Source: Rubrivivax sp.
Lineage (GTDB): Bacteria; Pseudomonadota; Gammaproteobacteria; Burkholderiales; Burkholderiaceae_C
Length of the DNA: 64,000 bases
Direction: 5' to 3'
Assembly (NCBI GenBank): GCA_027490215.1
Contig: JAIXYO010000029.1
Coordinates: 124,001-188,000, forward strand
The position numbers were made by a program, and so were the translations under genes. The notes under the pieces are model-generated. The model made no database searches. It saw only the letters and a list, made by a program, of their open reading frames with translations, and was not told the origin of the DNA. Shown in pieces: positions 52,332-61,202 of this stretch (positions within the stretch are counted from its first letter, which is position 1; the number at the start of each line of letters is the position of its first letter).

Positions 52332-55300
52332 AGACGTCCTCGGTTCTGCGTCGCCTGCTTGCCATGCTGAGGTGGATGGGCATGGCCGTCCTGATGGGCC
52401 TCGGCACGGCAGCACTCGCCCAGACCTACACCAGTGCCTCCACCACCTACAGCTTCATCGACTCGAGCACGCACAGCAAGATCGGCTTCAACACGACGCC
52501 CTACAAGTTCAATGGCACCGGCTGCGGCACCGCGCCCCCAACGCTCGATGACACGCTGAGCGACGCGATCCCGATCGGCTTCACTTTCACCTTCGGCACC
52601 ACCGGCTACACCACGGTGCGGGTGATGACCAACGGGCGGCTGCAGTTCAACAACACGACCTGCGGTTCAGGCACCGCCAACATCGGCCCGCCGCAGACCT
52701 ACCCGTACGGGTATCCCAACGGCAGCATGAACGCCACGATGAAGGTGTTCGGTGTCGACCTGGACCCGACCAATCTGGTCGACAGGCCGAACTACCCCTC
52801 CGCCGCCAACAAGACGCCCTGCACCAGCAGCAGCACCTGCTACATGAGTTTCGCGACGATCGGCACCGCGCCTTCGCGGCAGTTTGTGGTGACCTGGAAA
52901 AACGTACCCGAGTGGGTCGCTGCCTCGAACACCAGCGGCTCCTTCGACCTGCAGGTGATCCTCAACGAGGACGGCACCTTCGTTTATCAGTACGGCAACA
53001 TCGTCCACGGCGGCACAGGCATCGCCCAGATCGGCTGGCAGCTCACGACGACCAACTTCCAGGTCCTGGCCTTCGGTGCGTCGGCCGAGCCGCCACCGTT
53101 CACCGCCATCAAGTTCTACCTGCCGGCACCGCTGGCCGCCTACGCCTTCGACGAAGGGTCCTGGGCCCGCGGAGTCGCGAGCGAGGTGAAGGACTCATCA
53201 ACAGCCGTCCGCCATGGCACAGCGCTGGGCAGCGCACAGACGACCTCGACCGGCAAACTCTGTCGCGCCGCCAACATACCGGCGCACACAGCGACGTCAA
53301 CCGTTGACGCCGTCCAGACCGGACTCAACCTCTCGACCGGCGCGCTGAACCTGCTGGGCACCGGCTCGATCGGCTTCTGGTACCGATCAAACCTCGCCTG
53401 GAGCGGCGCGACCGCGCAATCTGCACAGTTGCTCGACGCCACGACGGCGAACGGCCAGTGGTTCTTTCTCAGCAAGACCGCCTCGGGTGCGCTGGTGTTC
53501 AAGGTCACGGACAGCACCGGCGCCGTTCGCTCGGTCACTTCGGCGGCCCAAAGCTTTGCTGCCAACACCTGGGTGCATGTGGCCATCACCTGGAACTTCA
53601 ACGGAAGTGCCGGCGTCAACCAGGACAACCTGCAGATCCTCATCAACGCCGGCACCCCCACAGCCTCGGCGTTCACCAGCGATGGCACGGTGACGACACA
53701 AGCCGGCCTTCTCTACGTTGGCGACAACCCGATCGGCGTGGCGGACACGCTGGGCAGCGTCAACTCGGCCAATGGCCAGATCGATGAGGTCGAGATCTTC
53801 AACTACGTGCTCACGCAAGCGCAGGTCAACACACTGTCGGGCAAGACGCGCACGTGTCCCGTCTTCAACGTCGATCACCTCGAGATCCTTCACGCCAGCG
53901 GCAGTGGCGTCACCTGCGCCCAGGGAACAGTGACTGTTCGCGCCTGCGCCAATCTGGCCTGCACATCGCTCTACACCGGTGGCGTCTCAGGCACGCTGAC
54001 TGCGACAGGTGCCGCCACCGTCAACTGGGATGGCAGCACCGGCTTCGGACCGGGTGCCACGTTCGCCATCCCGTCAGGCAGCAGTTCAGTCACCAAGAGC
54101 TTTCAGGTCACGAGCGTTGGCAGCGTCGTGCTCGGTATTGGCAGCCTGTCACCTTCATCGACCAACGCCACCACATGCAACTTCGGCACACCCGGATGCA
54201 CCTGGACGGCCGCCGATTCGGGCTTCATCTTCAACGTGCCGAACCATGTCGCCGAGACCTCACAGAGTGTGACGGTGAGCGCGGTCAGGACCTCGTCGAG
54301 CAGCCTGGCCTGCACGCCTGCCTTCGGCAGCGTCAGCAAGACGGTGAACTTCAGCTGCGCGTACGCCAACCCGAACAGCGGCACGCTTGCGGTCAGGGTG
54401 GGCGGCAAGGCGCTGAACGCCGGCAACAGCGCAGCGGCCGCTTGCGACGCAACAGGTACTGGCGTCAGCCTGGCTTTTGACAGCACGGGTGTGGCCACGA
54501 CGACGGTGCAGTACGCCGACGTCGGCAGCGTCGGGCTCACAGCAAGCTACACCGGCGGCAGCATCGGCACAGAGAGCGGGCTGGTGATGCAAGGCACGGC
54601 TTCGTTCGTATCACGTCCGTCGACCTTCACCGTCTCGTCCGTCAAGTGCACCTCCACTGCCAGCGGCAACTGCGCTGTCGCAGGCGGCAACAACCCAGCC
54701 GCCACCTCAGCCGGTGATCAAGCCTTCATTCAGGCCGGCGGCAACTTCTCGGCCAGCATCGCGGCCGTCAACGCAGCGGGCTTGGCCACCCCGAACTTCG
54801 GCCGCGAAAGCACGCCCGAAGGCGTGACGCTGGGCAGCAGCCTGGTGCTGCCCAGCGGCGGCAGTCTTGGCACCCTGTCGAACGGAACGATCGCTGGCGG
54901 GAGCTTTTCCAATGGGGTCGCAGTGGTGAGCACCTTGAGCTACAGCGAGGTGGGCATCATCACCTTGAATCCAAGCCTCACCAGCGGGAGCTACCTCAAC
55001 ACCGGCAGCGTGAGCGGCACAGCCAGTGGCAACGTCGGCCGCTTCATCCCGGCCAAGTTCGTGCTCAGCAGCCCCTCGGTCACCCACCGCAGCGGCCGGG
55101 CCTGCTCACCCGCCTCGGCCTTCACCCACCTCGGCGAGAACTTCAGCATCGGCTTCACGCTCACGGCGCAGAACACTTCCGGTACCACCACCGCCAACTA
55201 CACCGGCAGCTTCGCCAAGCTGGACCCCTCCTCAGCCAGCGGCTGGAACCTGGCCGGACTCGGCGGCACCACCACCTTCTCGGTCGCCAGCGGGCGTCTG

Positions 55301-55996
55301 TCTCTGGGCACCGCTACCGGCAGCTGGTCCAACGGCGTGGCCAGCGGCGTGTCGGTGATTGCCAGCGCGACGCGGGCGGCCACGCCGGACGGCCCGTTCA
55401 ACGCCAGCTTCGGCATCGCACCCACCGACAGCGATGGCGTGACGATCTCGGCCTTCGACATGGCCAGCACCGCGGGCGGCAGCAACGACCGCGCGGGCGT
55501 CGCCAGCGTGGCGCTGCGCTTTGGTCGCCTGAGGCTGTCGAGCGCGGTCGGCCCGGCCGATCGAACGCTGTCGCTGCCGGTGACAGCGCAGTACTGGAGC
55601 GGCAGCGCCTGGGACACCAACACGCTCGACAGCTGCACCACCGTACCCACCACCGCCTTCAACTTCGGCAACCTGATGCGCACGATCAGTGCCACCGACA
55701 CCGCAGCCACGGGCGCGATCACGATCACGAGCGGCACCGGCCTGCTGAGGCTGGCCGCACCGCCGGCAGGCCATGTCGGCACCTACGACGTGGCGCTCAG
55801 CCTGGGCAGCAGTGCGACCGATGCCTCGTGCCTGCAGAGCTGGACGCCCGCCACGGCGGCGACCACGGCAGGCAACCTCGCTTACCTGCGTGGCGCCTGG
55901 TGCGGCAGCAGCTACGCCAAGGATCCGTCGGCACGAGTGACCTTCGGGCAGCAAAGCACCCAGCAGAACCTCTTGTACCGGCGCGAGAGCTACTGA
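52328..55996 (+). CDS. mshQ: MshQ-like giant exported protein with LamG domain
   Basis: A 1222-residue secreted protein. A signal sequence (WMGMAVLMGLGTAALAQ) ends near residue 36. An N-terminal beta-domain with paired cysteines follows, then a LamG/concanavalin-like region (about 270-510: WVHVAITWNFNGSAGVNQD), then the long MshQ/DUF6701 region with Ig-like strands to the end. It is probably a surface or pilus-tip adhesin. Its length is near that of Vibrio MshQ. The C-terminus ends LYRRESY. Confidence 0.88.
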   Translation: MKTSSVLRRLLAMLRWMGMAVLMGLGTAALAQTYTSASTTYSFIDSSTHSKIGFNTTPYKFNGTGCGTAPPTLDDTLSDAIPIGFTFTFGTTGYTTVRVMTNGRLQFNNTTCGSGTANIGPPQTYPYGYPNGSMNATMKVFGVDLDPTNLVDRPNYPSAANKTPCTSSSTCYMSFATIGTAPSRQFVVTWKNVPEWVAASNTSGSFDLQVILNEDGTFVYQYGNIVHGGTGIAQIGWQLTTTNFQVLAFGASAEPPPFTAIKFYLPAPLAAYAFDEGSWARGVASEVKDSSTAVRHGTALGSAQTTSTGKLCRAANIPAHTATSTVDAVQTGLNLSTGALNLLGTGSIGFWYRSNLAWSGATAQSAQLLDATTANGQWFFLSKTASGALVFKVTDSTGAVRSVTSAAQSFAANTWVHVAITWNFNGSAGVNQDNLQILINAGTPTASAFTSDGTVTTQAGLLYVGDNPIGVADTLGSVNSANGQIDEVEIFNYVLTQAQVNTLSGKTRTCPVFNVDHLEILHASGSGVTCAQGTVTVRACANLACTSLYTGGVSGTLTATGAATVNWDGSTGFGPGATFAIPSGSSSVTKSFQVTSVGSVVLGIGSLSPSSTNATTCNFGTPGCTWTAADSGFIFNVPNHVAETSQSVTVSAVRTSSSSLACTPAFGSVSKTVNFSCAYANPNSGTLAVRVGGKALNAGNSAAAACDATGTGVSLAFDSTGVATTTVQYADVGSVGLTASYTGGSIGTESGLVMQGTASFVSRPSTFTVSSVKCTSTASGNCAVAGGNNPAATSAGDQAFIQAGGNFSASIAAVNAAGLATPNFGRESTPEGVTLGSSLVLPSGGSLGTLSNGTIAGGSFSNGVAVVSTLSYSEVGIITLNPSLTSGSYLNTGSVSGTASGNVGRFIPAKFVLSSPSVTHRSGRACSPASAFTHLGENFSIGFTLTAQNTSGTTTANYTGSFAKLDPSSASGWNLAGLGGTTTFSVASGRLSLGTATGSWSNGVASGVSVIASATRAATPDGPFNASFGIAPTDSDGVTISAFDMASTAGGSNDRAGVASVALRFGRLRLSSAVGPADRTLSLPVTAQYWSGSAWDTNTLDSCTTVPTTAFNFGNLMRTISATDTAATGAITITSGTGLLRLAAPPAGHVGTYDVALSLGSSATDASCLQSWTPATAATTAGNLAYLRGAWCGSSYAKDPSARVTFGQQSTQQNLLYRRESY

Positions 55997-56021
55997 GGTT
56001 CGCAGCTGTCGCGCCGGCGCA

Positions 56022-56110
56022 GAAACGGGCTTGTTTCACGCCGCTCCTTGAGGCATTGACCCGCTGTTACATCCATAGCATCGGACGCGTCACTCCCCAA
56101 GGCGTCGATG
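56022..56110 (+). repeat. Diverged second copy of the mshC 3' end and mshD leader, located after mshQ
   Basis: This 89-base stretch matches 50378-50466 at the same length: 27 of the first 30 bases are identical. It would encode TGLFHAAP and a stop, as the mshC end encodes TGLFRAAP and a stop. The conserved part continues through CTCCTTGAG and TAGCATCG. It looks like the remnant of a lost pilin gene, or a duplicated leader with a promoter for mshI. The rest of the 170-base gap is featureless. Confidence 0.75.
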
Positions 56111-56166
56111 CACCCGTGGTCAACGCCTGATCAAAAAGCGGTCAATCGGCGGAAGCACCAACGATC

Positions 56167-57195
56167 ATGAAGTTTCCCTGGAACAAGAAGCCCATCAGCT
56201 CGGCCGGTCGGCTGGCGATCGCGATCGGCAGCGACGCGTTCAGCTACGTTGAAGTGCTTGGCCGACAGATCGTGCGCAGTGGCACCGAGCCCTGCGGTGC
56301 CGACAGTCCGCAGCAATTGACCAAGCTCGTGCAGGCACTGAATCTACCGGGCGCCAATGTGATCACCGTGCTCGGCCTGTCGGATTGCCAGTTGCTGCAG
56401 ATCGACGCGCCTGCGGTGCCTGCCGATGAAATGAAGGCGGCAGCGCGCTGGCAGATCAAGGACAAGGTCGACATCCCCGTCGAGGAACTGACGCTGGACG
56501 TGCTGGCCGTTGGCGATCAGCGCGCCCAGCACAAGCGCCAGTTGTTCGTGGCCGCGGCGCGCAATGCGCATGTGGTCGAGCTCAGTGCCTGGATGGAGAC
56601 CGCGGGCTTGCAGCCCTCGGTGTTCGACATCACCGAACTGGCGCAGCGAAACCTGCAGTGCGCGCTGGCCGAGCAACAAGGCCGGGGCGCCAACGCCAGC
56701 GCCGCCTTGATGGTTCATGGATCGCAATGCCTGTTGACGATCTGCGCCAACGGCGAGCTGTTCTACGCCCGCCGGCTCGACTGGAATTCGCAGTCGCTCG
56801 GCGACACGCCGGCGCCGGCACCCGTGGCTGCGGCAACGTCGGCCAAGGCACAGGGGCTGATGTCGATGGAGCTCGAAGGCGTGGACATCGTCGACTACGG
56901 TGCCGAGCCCGACGACAGCAGCGTTCCGGAATCCGACAGCACACCGCGGCTTGCCATCGAGATGCAACGCTCGCTGGACGCCTGGGATCGCTCCTGGCCT
57001 GACCTGCCGCTGCAGTGCCTGTGGGTGGAGGCCGGTGACCGCACCGAGGCGCTGCAAGGCCTGCTGATGCGCACGCTGTCGATCGCCGTCGAGGCCTTCG
57101 ACAGCAATGCGCTCTTCACTGGCGGTCCGACGTCTGAACGTCCCCCGCTGATGCTGCTCGGTGGCCTGCTGCGCGACGGCGACCGAACTCACTGA
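56167..57195 (+). CDS. mshI: MSHA biogenesis protein MshI (PilM-like)
   Basis: A 342-residue actin-like-fold protein. LAIAIGSDAFSYVEV at the start, the AARWQIKDKVDIPVEELTLD segment near 100 and the DITELAQRNLQ region near 165 fit PilM/MshI. It would be a cytoplasmic linker of the inner-membrane pilus complex. It precedes the pilN-like gene by seven bases. Confidence 0.85.
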   Translation: MKFPWNKKPISSAGRLAIAIGSDAFSYVEVLGRQIVRSGTEPCGADSPQQLTKLVQALNLPGANVITVLGLSDCQLLQIDAPAVPADEMKAAARWQIKDKVDIPVEELTLDVLAVGDQRAQHKRQLFVAAARNAHVVELSAWMETAGLQPSVFDITELAQRNLQCALAEQQGRGANASAALMVHGSQCLLTICANGELFYARRLDWNSQSLGDTPAPAPVAAATSAKAQGLMSMELEGVDIVDYGAEPDDSSVPESDSTPRLAIEMQRSLDAWDRSWPDLPLQCLWVEAGDRTEALQGLLMRTLSIAVEAFDSNALFTGGPTSERPPLMLLGGLLRDGDRTH

Positions 57196-57202
57196 GGCTG
57201 CC

Positions 57203-57850
57203 ATGTCACAACAGATCAACCTCTACAGCACGGCCCTCAAGGCACCCGCACAGCGCTTCGCGGCCGAAATGGTCGTTGCCAGCCTGGCGGTGACTGCACT
57301 GGTCGTCGTTGCAGCATGCCTCTGGGCGCAGGCCCTCACACGCGGCATGCAGCAAGACATGGCTGCGGTGCGCGCCAGTCAGGTCCAGGAAAAGCAGCAA
57401 CTGTCCGCCAGACTGCCCTCCAGCGAGAACCAGGCCGGCGCGCTCGAGCAGCAACTGGCTCAAGTCGATGCCGCGCTGCTGCAGCGGCGCGCTGTGCTCG
57501 ACGAGCTGACCCGCGGCCGACTCGACGACAAACACCGCCGCTCGGTGCTGCTGCGCCGCGTGGCACAGACGCTGCCGAAGTCGGTGTGGCTGACGAAGAT
57601 CGACATCACCGACAACCGCCTCGAGCTGCACGGCCGCACGCTGGAGCCGGAGAGCCTGCGCCCCTGGCTGGCGCAGCTGGCCGCCGACCCGATCCTGCCC
57701 GGCCAGCCTCTGGCTGCGCTGAAGATCGAGCGCGACAACGCGTCGGCCGCATTGAACCCGGGTGCGCAGGAGCCGTGGGTCTTCACGATGGTCAGCAAGG
57801 CCGACACCGGCCCGCGCATCGTGGCCGATGCCTCAGGAGCGGTGCGATGA
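57203..57850 (+). CDS. PilN-like MSHA biogenesis protein
   Basis: A 215-residue bitopic protein of the PilN/GspL C-terminal type. It begins QQINLYSTALKAP (the INLY motif binds PilM) and has one membrane helix (VASLAVTALVVVAACLWA) followed by a coiled coil. It should bridge MshI to MshJ. It overlaps mshJ by ATGA. Confidence 0.85.
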   Translation: MSQQINLYSTALKAPAQRFAAEMVVASLAVTALVVVAACLWAQALTRGMQQDMAAVRASQVQEKQQLSARLPSSENQAGALEQQLAQVDAALLQRRAVLDELTRGRLDDKHRRSVLLRRVAQTLPKSVWLTKIDITDNRLELHGRTLEPESLRPWLAQLAADPILPGQPLAALKIERDNASAALNPGAQEPWVFTMVSKADTGPRIVADASGAVR

Positions 57851-58482
57851 AAGCAGACTGGAAAAAGCAGCTGGCGCGCATCAATGCGCTGAGCCTGCGC
57901 GAACGGGTGATGCTGTTCGCCTCGGTCGCCTTCGTGATGGTGGCGCTGGCTGACACGCTGGTGTGGTCGCCAGCGGCGGCGAAGCGCAAGTCGCTGATGG
58001 CCGAACAGGCCACCGCCGCGAAGGAGCTCGATACGCTGCGGCAGCGTCTGGCCGACGCCAGCGCCACTTCGCAGCCGGACTCCCCGCGTGGACAGATGCT
58101 GGCCAGGATCGCACAAAGCCGCGCCGAATTGCAGGCCGTGGACAGCCAGATCACCGCCAACCTGGGCGACGGCAAGCGATTGGCCAACCTGCCTGACCTG
58201 ATGGATCAGGTGTTGCGCCGGCACGAGCGGTTGACGCTGACACACCTGAGAACCACCGACGAACGGCCCGCGGACAAGACCGCCGACAAATCCACCGAAA
58301 CCGCACTGCGCTGGCAGGCGGTGGATCTGGGCGTCAGCGGCGGCTACCTCGATCTGGTGCAGTACCTGGCCGATCTGGAACACGCCCTGCCCGAGCTGCG
58401 CTGGGGCCCGATGCAGATCAACACCAAGCAGATGCCGCCGGAACTCACGGTGCGCCTGTTCCTCGCCGGAGACGCGCGATGA
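57847..58482 (+). CDS. mshJ: MSHA biogenesis protein MshJ (PilO/GspM-like)
   Basis: A 211-residue bitopic protein: short cytoplasmic part, one helix (VMLFASVAFVMVALADTLVW), a heptad-rich region and a ferredoxin-like domain with DLVQYLADLEHALPELRWG, a MshJ/GspM hallmark. It forms the periplasmic alignment complex. It overlaps mshK by four bases. Confidence 0.88.
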   Translation: MKADWKKQLARINALSLRERVMLFASVAFVMVALADTLVWSPAAAKRKSLMAEQATAAKELDTLRQRLADASATSQPDSPRGQMLARIAQSRAELQAVDSQITANLGDGKRLANLPDLMDQVLRRHERLTLTHLRTTDERPADKTADKSTETALRWQAVDLGVSGGYLDLVQYLADLEHALPELRWGPMQINTKQMPPELTVRLFLAGDAR

Positions 58483-58934
58483 CAAAACGCAGCAGGACCC
58501 ACCTGCCCGGTCTGGCCTGGGCTCTGGCAATTGCCAGCACGGCGCTGCCCGCGTCCGCGCAAAACGCCCCTGGGCTGCGCGACCCGATGGTGCCGCCGCT
58601 GGCGATCGCCCGACCTGCCGCCAGCCAGGCAGAGGTCGCACCAGAGCCCCCACCCACGCCGCAGCAACTGCTGACGGTCGATGGTCAGCGCTACGTGGTC
58701 GACGGACGCCGCCGGCTCGGTGTCGGCGACGCACTGGGCGGCACACGCATCGAACGGATCACCGATTCAGCGGTCTGGGTCCGCGAGGGCAACACCGTCA
58801 CACGATTGCCTTTCTATGGCGGCGTGGTCAAGCACAACGTGAGCAGCCTGCCGGCATCCGCGCCCGCGGCAGGCAGCCGCCCCAAGAAACCCGTTCCACC
58901 TTTCCACCCTTCGACACGAAGCGAGTCGCCATGA
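58479..58934 (+). CDS. mshK: MSHA biogenesis protein MshK (PilP-like)
   Basis: A 151-residue exported protein. The signal peptide ends at ASAQ near residue 28, and LRDPMVPP is the PilP-like segment. A short beta-domain (LLTVDGQRYVVDGRRRLGVGD) follows, and the tail is proline rich. It likely connects MshJ to the secretin MshL. The mshL ATG overlaps its stop. Confidence 0.85.
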   Translation: MTKRSRTHLPGLAWALAIASTALPASAQNAPGLRDPMVPPLAIARPAASQAEVAPEPPPTPQQLLTVDGQRYVVDGRRRLGVGDALGGTRIERITDSAVWVREGNTVTRLPFYGGVVKHNVSSLPASAPAAGSRPKKPVPPFHPSTRSESP

Positions 58935-60790
58935 ACGCCATCCAAGCTCCTCACGCTGCAGCATCAACGCAACGCGTTGCCCTGCTGTTGCTGACCCTGG
59001 GGGTTATCGCTGCACTGCCAGGCTGCGGTCTGCAGCCCGTCACCAGAAGCCCGAACGCGCGGGAAAGTGTGCAGGCCGAGTTGCAGGCCAGTCGTGTCGC
59101 ACCGGCCGCCACCGCACCCAGGCCTGCGGCCTCAGCGGCACCGCAAGAGGCCCCACCGCCAGCACCGCGGCCTGATGCCACCCCCGAGCCTCGCTTCGAT
59201 CTCAGCGTCAGCGGCGCCGCGGCGCGCGATGTCTTCCTGTCGATGGTGACCGACACCCGCTACAGCATGCTGATGCACCCCGAGCTCACCGGCACGCTGT
59301 CAGTGACCCTGCGCGGCGTGACAGTGCGCGAGGCGCTGGAATCGATCCGCGATGTGTACGGTTACGAGTTCAAGATCGAAGGGCGCCGCATCACCGTGTT
59401 CCCGGCCACGATGCAGACCCGCATCTTCATGGTGAACTACCTGCAGGCCAAGCGCCAGGGGCGCAGCGACACGCGGGTCAGTTCAGGCGCAGCCCCCTCG
59501 AACAACCCCAGCCAGTCGGGTACGACTCAGACCTCGTCGGCGTCGGGCGGTGAGACGCTGGACAGCAGCCAGGTCTCGACGACCTCCAGCTCCGACATCT
59601 GGGGCGAGACCACCGAGGCGCTGCGCAGCATCGTCGGCACCGGCAACGGACGCAATGTGATCACCAGCCCGCAATCAGGAACCATCGCCGTGCGCGGCAT
59701 GCCGGAGGAACTGCGGCAAGTGGAGAACTACCTGCGCGCTTCACGGATGGCGCTCGAGCGCCAGGTCATGCTGGAGGCGAAGATCGTCGAAGTTGAGTTG
59801 CGCGAGGGCTACCAGAGCGGCATCGACTGGTCGCTGCTGCGTCGCACCCGCACCATCGGCCAGACGAGCGGCGGCAGCAGCAATGCGCTGGTGTCGAACA
59901 CGGGCGGATTGCCCACGCTGCCTGCGGCGGTGTCGTCACTGCTGATCGACAGCGTCTCGTTGCCCACCGCGGGCTCGGGCACGCTGGGCCTGGCCATCGC
60001 GAGCAACGGCTTCCAGGCGGTTCTGGGCTTCCTGGAAACGCACGGCGATGTGCAGATCCTGTCGAGCCCACGGGTGGCCACGCTGAACAACCAGAAGGCC
60101 GTGCTGAAGGTCGGCACCGATGAATACTTCGTCACCAATGTGTCGGGCGGCTCGATCAACTCCGGCAACTCCAACAACAACAGCGGCACGACCACGCTGC
60201 CCTCGCTGACGCTCACGCCGTTCTTCTCGGGCATCGCGCTCGACGTGACACCGCAGATTGACGACGCCAACACCATCACCTTGCATGTGCACCCGTCGGT
60301 GACGGCCGTCACCGAGGTCACCAAGCGCATCGACCTGGGAACGATCGGCAGCTACAAGCTGCCGCTGGCATCGAGCAGCGTCAACGAAACAGACACGGTG
60401 GTGCGCGTGACCGACGGCAACATCGTTGCCATCGGCGGGCTGATGCAGGTGGAAGCGGTGGGTCAGAACTCCGGCCTGCCGGGCAGTTCGAGCAACCGGG
60501 TGACGCAGACGCTGTTCGGCAACAACAGCAGCAGCAGCCGCAAGAAGGAACTGGTGGTGCTGATCAAGCCGACCATCATCCGCAATGCCGATGACTGGCA
60601 AGAAGCCAACCATCAGGCGGCCAGCACTTTCGACGAAACGCCAGGCACGCCGCGCCGGGTGATCACGGTGACCGGTCAGGGACCCGTGGCTGCCTTGCCC
60701 GCGCCCGCCGCCGCACCCACCGGGCCGACGACAGCCACGCCCGCCGTCTTCACCCCACCGGCCGCGACGGTCGCAGCGGTCGCCAAGTAA
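58931..60790 (+). CDS. mshL: MSHA-type secretin MshL
   Basis: A 619-residue outer-membrane secretin. The lipobox ALPGC gives a lipidated cysteine near residue 33. A secretin/STN domain starts near 95 (RFDLSVSGAAARDVFLSM), N1-type domains follow, and the secretin core ends with VVLIKPTIIRNADDW. A long serine/asparagine loop near 185-220 is typical of the MshL gate region. It is the pilus exit pore. mshM and mshN do not follow it. Confidence 0.93.
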   Translation: MNAIQAPHAAASTQRVALLLLTLGVIAALPGCGLQPVTRSPNARESVQAELQASRVAPAATAPRPAASAAPQEAPPPAPRPDATPEPRFDLSVSGAAARDVFLSMVTDTRYSMLMHPELTGTLSVTLRGVTVREALESIRDVYGYEFKIEGRRITVFPATMQTRIFMVNYLQAKRQGRSDTRVSSGAAPSNNPSQSGTTQTSSASGGETLDSSQVSTTSSSDIWGETTEALRSIVGTGNGRNVITSPQSGTIAVRGMPEELRQVENYLRASRMALERQVMLEAKIVEVELREGYQSGIDWSLLRRTRTIGQTSGGSSNALVSNTGGLPTLPAAVSSLLIDSVSLPTAGSGTLGLAIASNGFQAVLGFLETHGDVQILSSPRVATLNNQKAVLKVGTDEYFVTNVSGGSINSGNSNNNSGTTTLPSLTLTPFFSGIALDVTPQIDDANTITLHVHPSVTAVTEVTKRIDLGTIGSYKLPLASSSVNETDTVVRVTDGNIVAIGGLMQVEAVGQNSGLPGSSSNRVTQTLFGNNSSSSRKKELVVLIKPTIIRNADDWQEANHQAASTFDETPGTPRRVITVTGQGPVAALPAPAAAPTGPTTATPAVFTPPAATVAAVAK

Positions 60791-60850
60791 CTCGTCGCCA
60801 GCGGCCTGCATCAAGGCCCGCGCGTTCGATTTGCACGGTTCCGTGGGCTG

Positions 60851-61189
60851 TCACGCGCCGCCCTCTGGTTCGATGCGCCGTGTCGGGTGATTGATGCGCT
60901 CATCGCCGTAGCTGCGCAGCACCTTCGACACGATCACCTGATAGCCGTCGAGCCACTGCGCCTGCCCGGCCTTGGCCCGCAAATGCGACGGGTGATGCAT
61001 CAGTTGCCGCAGGCCGATCTCATCGGCCCAGTAATAGACATTGCACAGGCGTCCGGTGTTCGGGTCCTCCCAGGACTCGTCTCCGAGAAAGCCAACGGTC
61101 TCGCGCGCCGCGGCTGCGATCTGCGCATCGAGCGCATGGAACTCGTCGTCGAACTGCTTCTTGTCGAAGATGAAGGTGGCGCTGTACAT
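60851..61189 (-). CDS. Small antibiotic-biosynthesis-monooxygenase-like protein
   Basis: A 112-residue dimeric alpha-beta barrel (ABM-fold) protein. ETVGFLGDESWEDPNTG and VYYWADEIGLRQLMHHPSH are the conserved parts of the family. Members handle reactive small molecules or haem; the substrate is not known. Start at 61189 (MYSATFIF) is favoured over an arginine-rich upstream extension. It follows the RlmN-like gene on the same strand by 13 bases. Confidence 0.8.
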   Translation of the reverse strand: MYSATFIFDKKQFDDEFHALDAQIAAAARETVGFLGDESWEDPNTGRLCNVYYWADEIGLRQLMHHPSHLRAKAGQAQWLDGYQVIVSKVLRSYGDERINHPTRRIEPEGGA

Positions 61190-61202
61190 CAGTCTGCCCT
61201 GC

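Noticed and set aside
60791-60850. Terminator between mshL and the converging monooxygenase-like gene
   Set aside because: Only a weak GGCC-N8-GGCC stem is present and no thymine run follows.
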